This document shows, in pieces, positions 34,157 through 42,809 of a stretch of DNA of 64,000 nt (within the stretch, counting starts at the first letter, position 1; each line of letters opens with the position of its first letter). Under the pieces are notes generated by a model. That model did no database searches, was not told the origin of the DNA, and worked only from the letters and a program-made list of their open reading frames with translations. This DNA comes from Psychrobacillus mangrovi (GTDB lineage Bacteria; Bacillota; Bacilli; Bacillales_A; Planococcaceae). Position numbers and translations under genes: made by a program. The stretch spans positions 124,001-188,000 of the forward strand of contig NZ_JBAWSY010000005.1 in the NCBI RefSeq assembly GCF_037104765.1, written 5' to 3'.

Positions 34157-35155
34157 TTATTCTGCTAAAGCTGCTTTCACTTTTTCTGCAACTTCTGCGG
34201 ACACCCAAGCAGTCCAAACGTCTTCATGTTCTTTCATCCACCAATGTGCGGCTTCTTCAGGCTCTGTCTCATTTTCATTCATATATTTTAATGCTTCTTC
34301 TGTTAATTCATTACTTGTGGAATATTTGCTTAAGAAATCTACTACATCTTTTGCTTGTGTAGGTAAATCTTTATGAACAGCGATTACGACATCATTTGGT
34401 GGAAATTCAGTTGCTTTCGATTCCTCCCAAAGCGCTTGGTCGTATGCATTATCTTCAAGTAGTGTTAAATCATAACTTGCTGTAACCCATGTTGGTGACC
34501 AATAATAACCTACCCAAGGCTCGCCTTTTTTGTATGCACCAGCTAAGCTCGCAACAATCGCTGAGTCAGATCCAGGTGCCAAATAGTTATATTGCTCGTC
34601 AAGTCCATATGTTTCAAGTTTCGTCTCCAAGTGTTCACTTACAACCCAACTAGATGGCGCACCGACAATACGGCCTTTGCTACTATCTTCAGGATCTTGG
34701 AAAAGCTCTGGATACTTCGCTAAGTCTTCAACAGTTTTTAAATCCGGAGCCACTGGTTCGATTCCTCTTTCAGCATCTCCTTCAATTACGTAAGTTGGAA
34801 CATATAATCCTTGTGAATTATCATTAAAATTCGTTGCTACTTTTTTTATTTTTCCACTATCAATTGCTTTATCATAGATTTCTTTAATATTATCCGTCCA
34901 CACTTCCATATTGACATTTATATCACCTTGTTCAAGTGCCTGCATAGTAGCTGCAGATGTACCACTTGTAACCTCGGTTTTATAGCCGTAACCTTCTTCA
35001 ATAATTAACTGTGCAATGCTATTGTGGACGCGGACACTATCCCAACCTGCATCTGCAAATTTAATAACGTCAATACTATCACTACTAGCTTCATTACTAC
35101 ATGCACCAAGAATTAAAATTGTGCACAACGAAATAAACACCAACATTTTTCTCAT
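34157..35155 (-). CDS. opuAC: Glycine betaine/proline-type substrate-binding lipoprotein (OpuAC type)
   Basis: Extracellular binding protein, 332 residues. A lipoprotein signal peptide ends at LILGAC with the lipidated Cys at residue 19. The mature part has the OpuAC fold; GWDSVRVHN, MEVWTDN and VGYYWSPTWV contain the Trp residues that form the aromatic cage for quaternary ammonium groups. First gene of the transporter operon; the ~60 bases before the ATG are A/T-rich. The exact ligand (glycine betaine, proline betaine, choline-related) is not decided by sequence. Confidence 0.92.
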   Translation of the reverse strand: MRKMLVFISLCTILILGACSNEASSDSIDVIKFADAGWDSVRVHNSIAQLIIEEGYGYKTEVTSGTSAATMQALEQGDINVNMEVWTDNIKEIYDKAIDSGKIKKVATNFNDNSQGLYVPTYVIEGDAERGIEPVAPDLKTVEDLAKYPELFQDPEDSSKGRIVGAPSSWVVSEHLETKLETYGLDEQYNYLAPGSDSAIVASLAGAYKKGEPWVGYYWSPTWVTASYDLTLLEDNAYDQALWEESKATEFPPNDVVIAVHKDLPTQAKDVVDFLSKYSTSNELTEEALKYMNENETEPEEAAHWWMKEHEDVWTAWVSAEVAEKVKAALAE

Positions 35156-35525
35156 ATAATATTTCCCCTTTTCTCTATTTTTTAATTAGACGCACGATTC
35201 TTGCCTCCTTCTAATACCCATTTAGATGAATTTTAATCATCTATATATTAAATAATTAAACTACCAAAATTCTCAAAAAATTGGCACGCCTAATTTATAA
35301 CTTTTTATGTTACTAGACTTACAAAGGCATTGCAAATAAACAGGGGCAATGAATTGCCATAAAATTACTCTATTCTAAATATTTAGTTTTAGATTTTTAG
35401 GTTATTAGAATTAAAAAACAGGTATTCATTAGGATATTCCTTACATTTATCATAGGTAATTAGATTCAATCGATAAAAAGTGAAAAAAGAGCGTTTTATT
35501 AAAGCTAATTTCATCGAAGTAACTT

Positions 35526-35637
35526 TTCTAACTAAATGAGCTGTTTTTCCAACTAAATGCTCTGAAATTCCAACTAAATCATTCATTTTTCCAACTAAAC
35601 ACTCCAAAATTCCAACTAAAATTTTTCAACTAGTAAA
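35526..35637. repeat. Intergenic 21-base periodic repeat, TTCCAACTAAA family, copy 1
   Basis: TTCCAACTAAA or close variants begin at 35526, 35547, 35568, 35589 and 35610, exactly 21 bases apart. The whole stretch, including the AACTTTTCTAAC lead-in and the GAGCTGTTTTT spacer, is nearly the same as the start of the array at 58824. The remainder of the 35156-35721 gap shows no gene. A minus-strand frame through the repeat encodes LVGK-type heptads but has no ribosome binding site. Confidence 0.85.
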
Positions 35638-35676
35638 GAGAGCCTCTAGGACAAGCGAATCTAACGCAAAATGCAA

Positions 35677-35716
35677 AATACCAGATCAAGAGCAAATTAG
35701 ATTGCTCTGATCTGGT
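35677..35716 (-). terminator. Intrinsic terminator after the dehydrogenase gene
   Basis: TACCAGATCA-AGAGCAA pairs with TTGCTC-TGATCTGGTA in a long stem with A/T tails on both sides, just after the stop codon on the minus strand. Confidence 0.88.
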
Positions 35717-35721
35717 ATTTT

Positions 35722-36681
35722 TTAAATTACTTTATTCTTTGGCTCTTTATTCTCCAAAACAGCTTTAATATCATCTGCATTCATTTGCATCATAGCCATT
35801 CTTGTTCGAATACTCGCACTGCCGATATGCGGTAACACTGTTACATTCGGCAATGTTAGTAAAGGATGGTCTAGTGGCACCGGCTCTACTTCGAATACAT
35901 CAAGGCCAGCTGCCCAAATTCGATTAGATGTCAGCGCATTATATAGGGCTTTCTCATCGATAATTCCACCGCGGGCAACGTTAATAATTGCTGCAGTTTT
36001 TTTCATAAGATTTAATTCGCGTTCACCAATCATTCCTTTTGTTTCAGGAGTTAATGGCGTCAACACCACGATAAAATCCGATTCTTTTAATAATGCATCG
36101 AGCTCTACATAAGTGAAACCAAATTCTTCTTCCGCATTGATTTTACGAGAACGATTGTGATAGAGGACTTTCATTTCAAATCCTTTTGCACGTCTTGCAA
36201 CTGCCTCCCCAATGCGTCCCATTCCAATGATTCCAAGTGTTGCGCCAAATACATCCATCCCAGTTAACTGCATGGGTGTCCATGATTTCCACTTACCTGC
36301 TCGAAGCTCACGTTCTGCCTCTGTCACGCGTCGGGCAGTTGCTAACAGTAAGGAAAACGCAAGATCTGCTGTAGTTTCTGTTAACACTCCTGGTGTATTA
36401 GTCACAATTATTCCGTGCTCTTTCGCTGCATCTATATCAATATTATTATATCCTACCGCTAAATTACTGATTACTTTTAGGTTTGTTAAGCTTTCAATTA
36501 ATGGTCTATCTACTTTATCAGAAAGTACCGTCCAAAGTGCATGCGCATCTCTTGCTTGTGATTTTATTTCATCATAGGTCATTGAAATCTCATCACTATG
36601 CCACATCTTCACGTCAAATTTTTCTCTTAATGGGTTTACTACTTCGTCTGGTAACTTTCGTGTTATAAATATTTTTTCCAA
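35722..36681 (-). CDS. D-2-hydroxyacid dehydrogenase (glyoxylate/hydroxypyruvate reductase type)
   Basis: NAD(P)-dependent dehydrogenase of 319 residues. Rossmann motif GIIGMGRIGEAVARRAKGF (about residues 152-170), substrate loop NLAVGYNNID, catalytic Arg (INVARGG), Glu (VFEVEP) and His (LPHIGSAS). I chose the TTG at 36681, because GGAGGT lies seven bases upstream and the protein then begins LEKIFITRKLP as relatives do; the longer frame adds 22 unlikely residues. Reduces glyoxylate or hydroxypyruvate, by family; a related 2-ketogluconate reductase activity is possible. Confidence 0.9.
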   Translation of the reverse strand: MEKIFITRKLPDEVVNPLREKFDVKMWHSDEISMTYDEIKSQARDAHALWTVLSDKVDRPLIESLTNLKVISNLAVGYNNIDIDAAKEHGIIVTNTPGVLTETTADLAFSLLLATARRVTEAERELRAGKWKSWTPMQLTGMDVFGATLGIIGMGRIGEAVARRAKGFEMKVLYHNRSRKINAEEEFGFTYVELDALLKESDFIVVLTPLTPETKGMIGERELNLMKKTAAIINVARGGIIDEKALYNALTSNRIWAAGLDVFEVEPVPLDHPLLTLPNVTVLPHIGSASIRTRMAMMQMNADDIKAVLENKEPKNKVI

Positions 36682-36845
36682 ATTAGCAACCTCCAACTGT
36701 TCTGATGGTTCAAGCATGGACTTAAAAGAAAGAACAAATCTCGACATTTTGTTGCTACTAATATAGTATATACTGATTTGAAATTATTATTCTATCTAAA
36801 AGTTCATTTTAGAGTAAATTTAGTATCTCGATAGTTTAATATGTA

Positions 36846-37020
36846 TTAATTCACTTCAAAATATTCTCTGTTTGACATATTTTCATAGGCGCTTACACGT
36901 AATTCTCTGGTCTTTACATATGAGGCCCGGTAAGGGATTACATCTACATATACTTTAGGTTTACCAGTTAAAAATCGCTCTTTAGAAACCTGGTAAACAT
37001 ACGGTTTGATTAAAATAAGT
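36846..37020 (-). pseudogene. Possible gene remnant upstream of the SIR2-STAND gene
   Basis: A minus-strand open stretch ending in TAA at 36846 reads PYVYQVSKERFLTGKPKVYV, then DVIPYRASYVKTRELRVSAY. It has a protein-like composition but no start codon or ribosome binding site at its upstream end. Family not recognised. The rest of the 36682-37111 gap has no other visible feature apart from the AGGAGGAG site of the next gene. Confidence 0.3.
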
Positions 37021-37111
37021 CTATTAATTACTTATTATTAAATAATTCTAACAAATATAAAATGGAAATGGTAAAATTTAATTATAATAACAAATTTTAA
37101 GGAGGAGTTTA

Positions 37112-40100
37112 ATGCATACTGATCTTGTTAAAGCAATCAAAGAAAATAAATTAGTATTTTTTATTGGCTCTGGACTTTCTAGGTCACTTGGCTTTCCGAA
37201 TTGGACTCAATTGGTTAAAAAAATTATAGATGACTTAGCTCCTGATTATCCAGACCTTGAGATGATGAAGCCACTAGTAGGAACACCTCATTTTAGCGAG
37301 ATGGAGATTTTAGATAAGCTAATTAAGCACAAACCAAGGATTCATGAGATTTTGGATAAGGAATTTTCATTCATTGTAGATAATCAGGAAGCCCTACAAA
37401 GACATGTAAAGATTGGTAATATAACTTCGAAATTAATAACTACTAATTATGATAATGCTTTGGAAACTGCTATTCCAAATGCAAAGAAAATTACATATGA
37501 CAACGGTTTTCACGTCTCTAGATTAAATAATACAGATCGATACATCTATAAGTTACATGGCAGCATAGAAAATCCCGAAACTTGTATATTATTTAGTGAT
37601 GATTACAAAAATCTTTATAATAACCCTACTAATATGCATGCCATAGAGGAATTAAGAAAAATTATCGGTGACAATACAATTGTTTTTTTAGGATTTAGTC
37701 TTTCGGATCCATATGTTTATGCTCAATTCCAATACATAAATACTATTTATAACGGATTAAAAGGTAAACATTTTTTGATTACTACCGATGATTCTACTAA
37801 ATTAGAAGGCATAGATACATTATGTATTGAGAATTGGGATGATAGTTTAAACAAGTTATTAGATAGTTTTCTTGAGATTAAAGGACAGAATTACAAAACA
37901 GATATTATTAAGGAGCAGTTTCCTATCTCGGAGGCTACTGGGGAAATCCAAAATTTGAAAATAGCAATCTTAATTTCTGCACCAATGAATAAGAACTTTG
38001 GATATGATTTGAATAAAATTCTAAAGCAGTTTTCTAATATGAATGTAACAATAGACTGCTATCATCTAACAATTTCATCTTTAAATAAGTTGGAAGGATA
38101 CAATTTTATATTAATATTCTCGAGCTCAGTGCAAAATAAAGTTTATATTGAGGATGAAAATTTAGTTGGCAAACTGATAAGTTTAGAAAATTTACAGTCT
38201 GAACTATTAAGTGTTAATGTTAATGGTCTTTTTGTATTTTCAGATAAAGATAAGGTATTCAATACTAATGGTTTATTCCTACCTTTTGTATTTAAAAAAT
38301 ATGATGAAAAAACTTTTAATAGTTTCATATTTAAAACCTTTAGAAAAGGTGACATCGCCAATCTAAACGAAGAAGCTCAACTGATTAATGACGAGAAATT
38401 TAACTTATTGAAAATTCCCCAAGGAAGGTCCAAGGTAACTAATTCTAGATCAGATTTACCAAATGAGATTGATCGCAAAAAGTTAATAAATTTTACCGGT
38501 AGAGCTAGTGATTTAGAAAACATTATAAGAAAGATACTTGAACTAAACGGTCAGTTGTTGACCATTAAAGCCTCAGGTGGAATCGGAAAAACCACTACAA
38601 TAAAAAAAGCAGCAATCGAATTAGCAGATAGAGGGTATTTTAACGATGGGATTCATTTTATTGATTGTGAGTTTATAACTGATTTTAACACCTTTGAATA
38701 TAAAGTAAGTCAGTGCTTTGACTTGGATAGAACAATTAATTTAAAGGAACATATGAAACAAAATATTTTCGGTTTAGACAAATTGATTATATTAGATAAT
38801 TTTGAATCTCTTCTATATTTGAATGATACAAGTGAAATAAAGAATCTTGTTGCATTTTTATGTGATTATGCAACCATCTCCACAACTTCAAGACAATGGA
38901 TTGGGTTTGAATTTGAGGAGGAATACGAGTTAAGAGCATTAACAACAGATGAGTGTGTAGAGTTATTCCAAAAATATTATACAAATGAGATCAATACTAC
39001 TGAAATGAAGATTTTGAGAAATGATATTATAGAAAATTTACTTAACAACAATCCATTAGCCGTAAAAATTATTACGTCAAATATACCAAAATTAAAAAGC
39101 ATGAAGTTATTAAGAGATGACTTGGAAGAAGATTTCTTTAATACTACTAAACTTGGATTTGATGATATTTTTGTAGAAAGTGTCGATAATAATATTGAAA
39201 AATCGAAGTCTTTGTATCAATCGATAAATTATTCCTACAGTAAACTTTCCAGCAAGGAGAAATTGGTTTTTGAATTACTTTCCCTTTTCCCTGATGGAAT
39301 TCATTTTTATACTTTTGTTCAAATGTTTAAAGGGGTTAACTATAAAAAAGATATTAATAGAATTACTGATAAAGAAATAAAAAGTTTGGAAAACAAATCA
39401 CTATTACAAAATTCAAGCGCCACTATTAAACTTCAATCTATTGTAGGGAGATTTGCAGCACATAAGTTTAACGATAGAAATGTAGATGAAAAAAAAGCAT
39501 ATTATGACAAAGCATATGAATACAATGCTTACTCATTACAAGCCATGGAAACAATGGAGAATAAAAGCCAGCTCATAGAGATTTTCGACTATAACATGGA
39601 AAATCTTTTCAGTAGCTTAAATTATTTAGAACATGTGTCTGTAGCAAATAAAATAAGTTTATTGAAATACATTACTAATATTGCAACGTATTCAAATGAT
39701 ATTAATCAAGCGAAAAAATATGAAAAAAATATTAGAGGGTTAAAAGATTTTTTCCAAGATGTTGACAAAGCTGATATGCTTATAGATACCCTAATATATA
39801 AATTAAGATATTATGAAGGGGAATTTAGAGAGAGTTTAATTGAATTGCAAAAATCACTTCCACTAGATAGATTTTTTGCATTATTAAACTCAAAGGATTT
39901 TGTTAATGCGCAGATTTATTCAAATGCCGCAAGTATATATAAATACGGCAATGAACTTAAATTTATTAATGAATCTATTAAAAATAAGACCTATAAAAAT
40001 TGGTGGATTGGTAGTGCTGATCTACTCTTTAGTATAGGTGCCTATAAGTTGTTTTCCGAGTTTGAAGAATATAGTACAAAAAATAAAGAGTCTTTCTTTT

Positions 40101-40627
40101 CATTAGAAGTTCTCTTTAATCTAGGTACTTTGGAATTAGATTACTTAAATACGCGAATTGATCAAATTTATAAAAAAGAGCACCTTTCTATTATGCAGTT
40201 TACTTATATCAAGGCCAAAATGGGTGTGATTAATAAGCATGATGTTAGGAACCTTGTTGTCGTAAATCCGTATTCATTTGGATTGAAAAACCTTATGTAT
40301 GCTTTTTTAGAAAAAGATTTCAAAAAGGCAATTACATTTTATGAAACTGCAATAGAGAACTTAGAACATATCAAATATTATTATGTCGAAGCGATCTATT
40401 ATTATGCTGCCTATTTAAAAAATCAAGATAATAAGGAATATGATTCATGGGTTAAAAAAGGAATTGAATTAGCAAGGGAGTACCAGTACAGATTTTTAAT
40501 CCACAAGTTTGATTGCCTTTTGAGTGATGTTTTGGAACCTTTTTCAGAAGAAAAATATAAAATTGACATAGATTTAGACTACTTTAGAAAAAACCTAAAA
40601 ACTATAAAAGAACTTGTATCAACTTAG
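37112..40627 (+). CDS. SIR2-STAND (NLR-like) anti-phage defence protein
   Basis: A 1171-residue multidomain protein. Residues 1-240: SIR2-type NADase (FFIGSGLSRSLGFPNW at 16-31, TTNYDNALE, KLHGS, GFSLSDPYV). Residues about 280-440: an alpha/beta domain (LKIAILISAPMNKNFGYDL) that I cannot assign. Residues about 460-700: NB-ARC/NACHT-type ATPase with P-loop SGGIGKTTT (about 488) and Walker B LIILDNFESLL (about 559). Residues 720-1160: helical, TPR-like sensor. Such SIR2-STAND proteins sense a phage component and deplete NAD. Single gene with AAGGAGGAG and its own terminator. Confidence 0.88.
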   Translation: MHTDLVKAIKENKLVFFIGSGLSRSLGFPNWTQLVKKIIDDLAPDYPDLEMMKPLVGTPHFSEMEILDKLIKHKPRIHEILDKEFSFIVDNQEALQRHVKIGNITSKLITTNYDNALETAIPNAKKITYDNGFHVSRLNNTDRYIYKLHGSIENPETCILFSDDYKNLYNNPTNMHAIEELRKIIGDNTIVFLGFSLSDPYVYAQFQYINTIYNGLKGKHFLITTDDSTKLEGIDTLCIENWDDSLNKLLDSFLEIKGQNYKTDIIKEQFPISEATGEIQNLKIAILISAPMNKNFGYDLNKILKQFSNMNVTIDCYHLTISSLNKLEGYNFILIFSSSVQNKVYIEDENLVGKLISLENLQSELLSVNVNGLFVFSDKDKVFNTNGLFLPFVFKKYDEKTFNSFIFKTFRKGDIANLNEEAQLINDEKFNLLKIPQGRSKVTNSRSDLPNEIDRKKLINFTGRASDLENIIRKILELNGQLLTIKASGGIGKTTTIKKAAIELADRGYFNDGIHFIDCEFITDFNTFEYKVSQCFDLDRTINLKEHMKQNIFGLDKLIILDNFESLLYLNDTSEIKNLVAFLCDYATISTTSRQWIGFEFEEEYELRALTTDECVELFQKYYTNEINTTEMKILRNDIIENLLNNNPLAVKIITSNIPKLKSMKLLRDDLEEDFFNTTKLGFDDIFVESVDNNIEKSKSLYQSINYSYSKLSSKEKLVFELLSLFPDGIHFYTFVQMFKGVNYKKDINRITDKEIKSLENKSLLQNSSATIKLQSIVGRFAAHKFNDRNVDEKKAYYDKAYEYNAYSLQAMETMENKSQLIEIFDYNMENLFSSLNYLEHVSVANKISLLKYITNIATYSNDINQAKKYEKNIRGLKDFFQDVDKADMLIDTLIYKLRYYEGEFRESLIELQKSLPLDRFFALLNSKDFVNAQIYSNAASIYKYGNELKFINESIKNKTYKNWWIGSADLLFSIGAYKLFSEFEEYSTKNKESFFSLEVLFNLGTLELDYLNTRIDQIYKKEHLSIMQFTYIKAKMGVINKHDVRNLVVVNPYSFGLKNLMYAFLEKDFKKAITFYETAIENLEHIKYYYVEAIYYYAAYLKNQDNKEYDSWVKKGIELAREYQYRFLIHKFDCLLSDVLEPFSEEKYKIDIDLDYFRKNLKTIKELVST

Positions 40628-40694
40628 ACAAGACTCACACCCAGAAGTCAAAAAATTTATTACACCACTTTATTAGTAATATAAACTAAAGAGG

Positions 40695-40730
40695 GACTGC
40701 TATTCTTTATGAATTAGCAGTCTTTTATTT
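40695..40730 (+). terminator. Intrinsic terminator after the SIR2-STAND gene
   Basis: GACTGCTA and TAGCAGTC pair around a 12-base loop, followed by TTTTATTTTT. Confidence 0.85.
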
Positions 40731-40739
40731 TTCTAAATT

Positions 40740-41440
40740 ACACTGCCCACAATAAAAGGACCGTTAATCCCACCGGAAAAGTTTCTATCATTGTCGGTTT
40801 CTCATCCTTTTAATCATTGAGTTTGTAAAAAAAAATATTACTCAATCACTTATTCCTGATTTATTGAATTGTTGTGTATGCATAGTAACTACATTAATAA
40901 TTCTTCATATCTTGAAGCATCCATATACTCAGGTTATCTGTCTTCTAATTGTATATCGTTGAAAACTTTCTCTATAGCCCCTCCAGTATAACAACTAGAT
41001 CCATGCTTAATACCCTTTATCCTAAATGGTTACTCCTATTTTAACACCCGCCCCCTCTCCCCCTTAATGCACTTAGCTTTTTGAGAAACTGCCAAAAATA
41101 AAGTAGCCAAGGATGCAATTTCGGCTGCTAATTACTCATGGACATTTCCCTCATCAGTCTCCGTACCTTCGTTTATCTTTCCATTCAAGCTTCTTTAAAG
41201 ATTCCTCGAATATCTGCCTCGATTAATCCTTTTGAGTAAAAGACCAATTCGTAATGATTTTTAGCAAATTTATTCAATCATCAAACATTTCAATTTTTCT
41301 TTCCAACTCTTCATTATGCTCCATTGAAAAATCGAATGTAAGTTTCTTAAAGAACGAAATTTTGCAACTACATTTACAATGATAGTGTCATAGGGTATAC
41401 TGGTGGCACATAAAAAATACAGATTGTTTTGAACAATAAT
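40740..41440. other. Gene-poor stretch, probably decayed sequence
   Basis: No intact gene. On the minus strand between about 41080 and 41400 short protein-like pieces (MEHNEELERKIEMFDD, then ELVFYSKGLIEADIRGIF) occur in different frames, broken by stops, which suggests an old, badly decayed gene of unknown family. The upstream part up to 41080 shows nothing recognisable. Confidence 0.4.
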
Positions 41441-41465
41441 CTGCACAACTACATACCGTTTTCTG

Positions 41466-41560
41466 CACTAGGGGTGCCCATTATGGCTGAGATGCGAGCT
41501 TTTGCTCCGATCCCTTAAAACTCGATCAGGATAATACCTGCGTGAGGAAGTGCGGTGACT
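41466..41560 (+). promoter_or_regulatory. TPP (THI-box) riboswitch
   Basis: The conserved parts are in order: CTAGGGGTGCCC, GGCTGAGATG, a variable stem with CCCTTAAAACTCGATCAGG, and ATAATACCTGCGTGAGGAAG. This is the thiamine pyrophosphate aptamer. It precedes a Rho-independent terminator and the ykoFEDC genes, so binding of TPP should stop transcription of the importer. Confidence 0.97.
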
Positions 41561-41587
41561 TTCCGACTTTTTTCATTTTGGATAAGT

Positions 41588-41619
41588 GGCTGCATCTTCA
41601 CGGATGTGGTCTTTTTTTA
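41588..41619 (+). terminator. Riboswitch-controlled terminator of ykoFEDC
   Basis: GGCTGCATC pairs with GGATGTGGTC (several G-U pairs in RNA), followed by TTTTTTT. It lies between the TPP aptamer and the AGGAGG site of ykoF. Confidence 0.8.
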
Positions 41620-41644
41620 TGAAAAATTTTAGGAGGTTTTTTAT

Positions 41645-42226
41645 ATGCAATGTGGTTTAAGCCCTATCGTCGGATTTCGTTTTTCTTTGCATCCGATGAC
41701 TAATGATTTTATTTCAGTTATTAAAGGTGCGCTTCAGGAAACTGATACATCGAATGTGTGGATGCATACAGACGATGTGTCTACTGTCATTCGAGGGAAA
41801 CAGGTGCATGTATTCAATGTGGCAAAGGCAATTACGCTGCATGCCGCTAAAACCGGTATTCATATTGCTTTATCCGGTACCTTTTCAGCTGGTTGTCCTG
41901 GAGATACTGCTGGAGACGTCTATTTAGATAAAGGCGATGAAGTTGCAAATAAAGACAATACAAAGCAATATGTATCTTCACAGTTTGCACTTTATCCGAT
42001 GAATAACCCAAATTATATGGATGTGATTTATAGAGAAGTTGACCGTGCAAAAGAACGAGGAGTATTCAATGAATCTATGCATTATGCAAGTGGTATTCAC
42101 GGGGATATTCATGATGTGTTTGCATTTTACGAAGAAACATTTACACATGCTCGCTCAGAAGAATATAAGCACTTGGTCATGACCGTTTCAATGAGTATTA
42201 ATAGCCCTTCGCATGGAGGTCTTTAA
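41645..42226 (+). CDS. ykoF: HMP/thiamine-binding protein YkoF
   Basis: Cytoplasmic thiamine or hydroxymethylpyrimidine-binding protein with two repeats of an ACT-like fold, 193 residues. Repeat 1: GLSPIVGFRFSLHPMTNDF; repeat 2: QFALYPMNNPNYMDVIYREV. Start has TTTAGGAGG. First gene of the TPP-regulated operon; it probably delivers or buffers the imported pyrimidine. Confidence 0.94.
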   Translation: MQCGLSPIVGFRFSLHPMTNDFISVIKGALQETDTSNVWMHTDDVSTVIRGKQVHVFNVAKAITLHAAKTGIHIALSGTFSAGCPGDTAGDVYLDKGDEVANKDNTKQYVSSQFALYPMNNPNYMDVIYREVDRAKERGVFNESMHYASGIHGDIHDVFAFYEETFTHARSEEYKHLVMTVSMSINSPSHGGL

Positions 42227-42227
42227 T

Positions 42228-42809
42228 ATGCTGAAGTCTTGGAAGTTAAAAGAGATTGTACTTATGTCTTTATTTGCTGTTGTGTTTGGTATTGTCTATT
42301 TGCTATTTCTTCATATAGGTAATATTTGGGCTGGATTTATTGGACCGATTGCCTATGAATGGATTTTTGGCATTTGGTTTATTGTGTCGATCATTTGTAT
42401 GTATATCATTCGTAAACCTGGTGCAGCTGTCGTCTCAGAAACGATTGCAGCTGCGATTGAAGTATTACTAGGGAATGCTGTGGGACCTCGATTAATACTT
42501 TCAGGGGTTATCCAAGGACTCGGAGCTGAAGCAGTATTTGCTGCCACTCGCTACAAACGTTTTGACCTTTGGGTGTTGATGCTTGCTGGCGTAGGATCTT
42601 CCGTCTTTAGTTTTGTTTATGGATACTTTTTAGGAGGATTTAGTGTATTTAGTACTGGATATGTGGCTTTAATGTTCGGTATACGTATTCTGAGTGGAGC
42701 CGTAATAGCGGGTATCGGTGGTAAAGCTTTGTCGGACGGATTACTTGCTACTGGTTCACTTAGGGGATATGCAATTTCTCGTACAAATAAAGGTGATGTT
42801 CGTGCATGA
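42228..42809 (+). CDS. ykoE: ECF-type HMP/thiamine permease subunit YkoE
   Basis: Substrate-binding membrane (S) component of the Yko energy-coupling-factor transporter, 193 residues with about six hydrophobic segments. LLFLHIGNIWAGFIGPIAYE and GNAVGPRLILSGVIQGLGAE are conserved in the family. ATG at 42228 chosen: it lies two bases after the ykoF stop and behind GGAGGT. Overlaps the start of ykoD. Confidence 0.93.
   Translation: MLKSWKLKEIVLMSLFAVVFGIVYLLFLHIGNIWAGFIGPIAYEWIFGIWFIVSIICMYIIRKPGAAVVSETIAAAIEVLLGNAVGPRLILSGVIQGLGAEAVFAATRYKRFDLWVLMLAGVGSSVFSFVYGYFLGGFSVFSTGYVALMFGIRILSGAVIAGIGGKALSDGLLATGSLRGYAISRTNKGDVRA

Noticed and set aside
35389..35607. Small protein gene of LVGK heptads (minus strand)
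   Set aside because: The frame is a by-product of the 21-base intergenic repeat; no ribosome binding site, and words are conserved at DNA level also where the frame is closed.
36681..36747. N-terminal extension of the 2-hydroxyacid dehydrogenase
   Set aside because: The longer frame lacks a ribosome binding site at its start, while GGAGGT precedes the internal TTG at the family start position.
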